A model generated the notes under the pieces. It saw nothing but the letters and a program-made list of their open reading frames with translations. It was not told the DNA's origin and searched no databases. This document shows, piece after piece, positions 63,846-64,000 of a stretch of DNA of 64,000 bases (its first letter is position 1; each line of letters opens with the position of its first letter). The DNA lies in the NCBI GenBank assembly GCA_037447655.1, contig JBBHKE010002292.1, forward strand, positions 66,767 to 130,766. Direction: 5' to 3'. A program made the position numbers and the translations under genes. The stretch is from Zygnema cylindricum (lineage: Eukaryota; Streptophyta; Zygnematophyceae; Zygnematales; Zygnemataceae).

Positions 63846-64000
63846 CTGTACACCCGAAAACCACAAGGATTAGACGTGAGGCACATAAGTGCAATAAAAA
63901 ACATCATTTTTCAAGGGAACATCAATTAGGTTATAATCCGTTTCGACCATTCAGAGCTAGTAAAACTTCTTTAAAACCACCCATAAATCTTTGGGAAGTA
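63846..64000 (-). other. KAS intron at the right edge
   Basis: The tract follows the acceptor gtacag of the penultimate exon. No further KAS block is seen before the window ends. Confidence 0.5.

Overview
The window is eukaryotic nuclear DNA. Its genes have short exons with GT-AG introns, its intergenic DNA is dense in transposons, and 10 Ns mark an assembly gap. I rebuilt four protein genes exon by exon from conserved protein blocks, splice sites and reading phase. All four are plant-like: a CLPTM1-family membrane protein, a SUVH-type SRA-SET histone H3K9 methyltransferase close to KRYPTONITE/SUVH4, a UVR-ApaG protein with a transit-like N-terminus, and the C-terminal end of a plastid-type beta-ketoacyl-ACP synthase (KAS I). 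I infer a member of the green lineage, perhaps a streptophyte alga with a large repeat-rich genome. The species cannot be read from the sequence.

Layout. 1-7189 (minus): first eight exons of CLPTM1, running off the left edge. 7190-11340: intergenic, with MITEs and a LINE 3' fragment. 11341-33320 (minus): the 22 kb SUVH gene, about 16 exons, whose introns hold SINEs, a Ty1-copia element with both LTRs, degraded copia gag pieces, MITEs and microsatellites. 33321-48600: no gene seen; foldback, hAT-like, Harbinger-like and other non-autonomous elements, plus a 3.5 kb tract that alternates purine-rich and pyrimidine-rich strands. 48612-57110: a segmental duplication of the 5' end of the UVR-ApaG gene; the left copy is a broken exon 1. 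56860-60947 (plus): the intact UVR-ApaG gene. 60948-63070: intergenic. 63071 to the right edge (minus): last two exons of KAS I.

The genes do not form an operon or an evident functional cluster. The strongest anomaly is at 50702-50905, beside the N gap: 204 bases equal 57058-57261 read backwards without complementing. No normal DNA process makes this, so it points to an assembly or gap-filling error. Other points of interest are three local tandem duplications that each copy a splice site, a family of tRNA-derived SINEs, two MITE families sharing terminal inverted repeats, and nested insertions whose empty sites survive in paralogous copies. I found no new multi-gene system.
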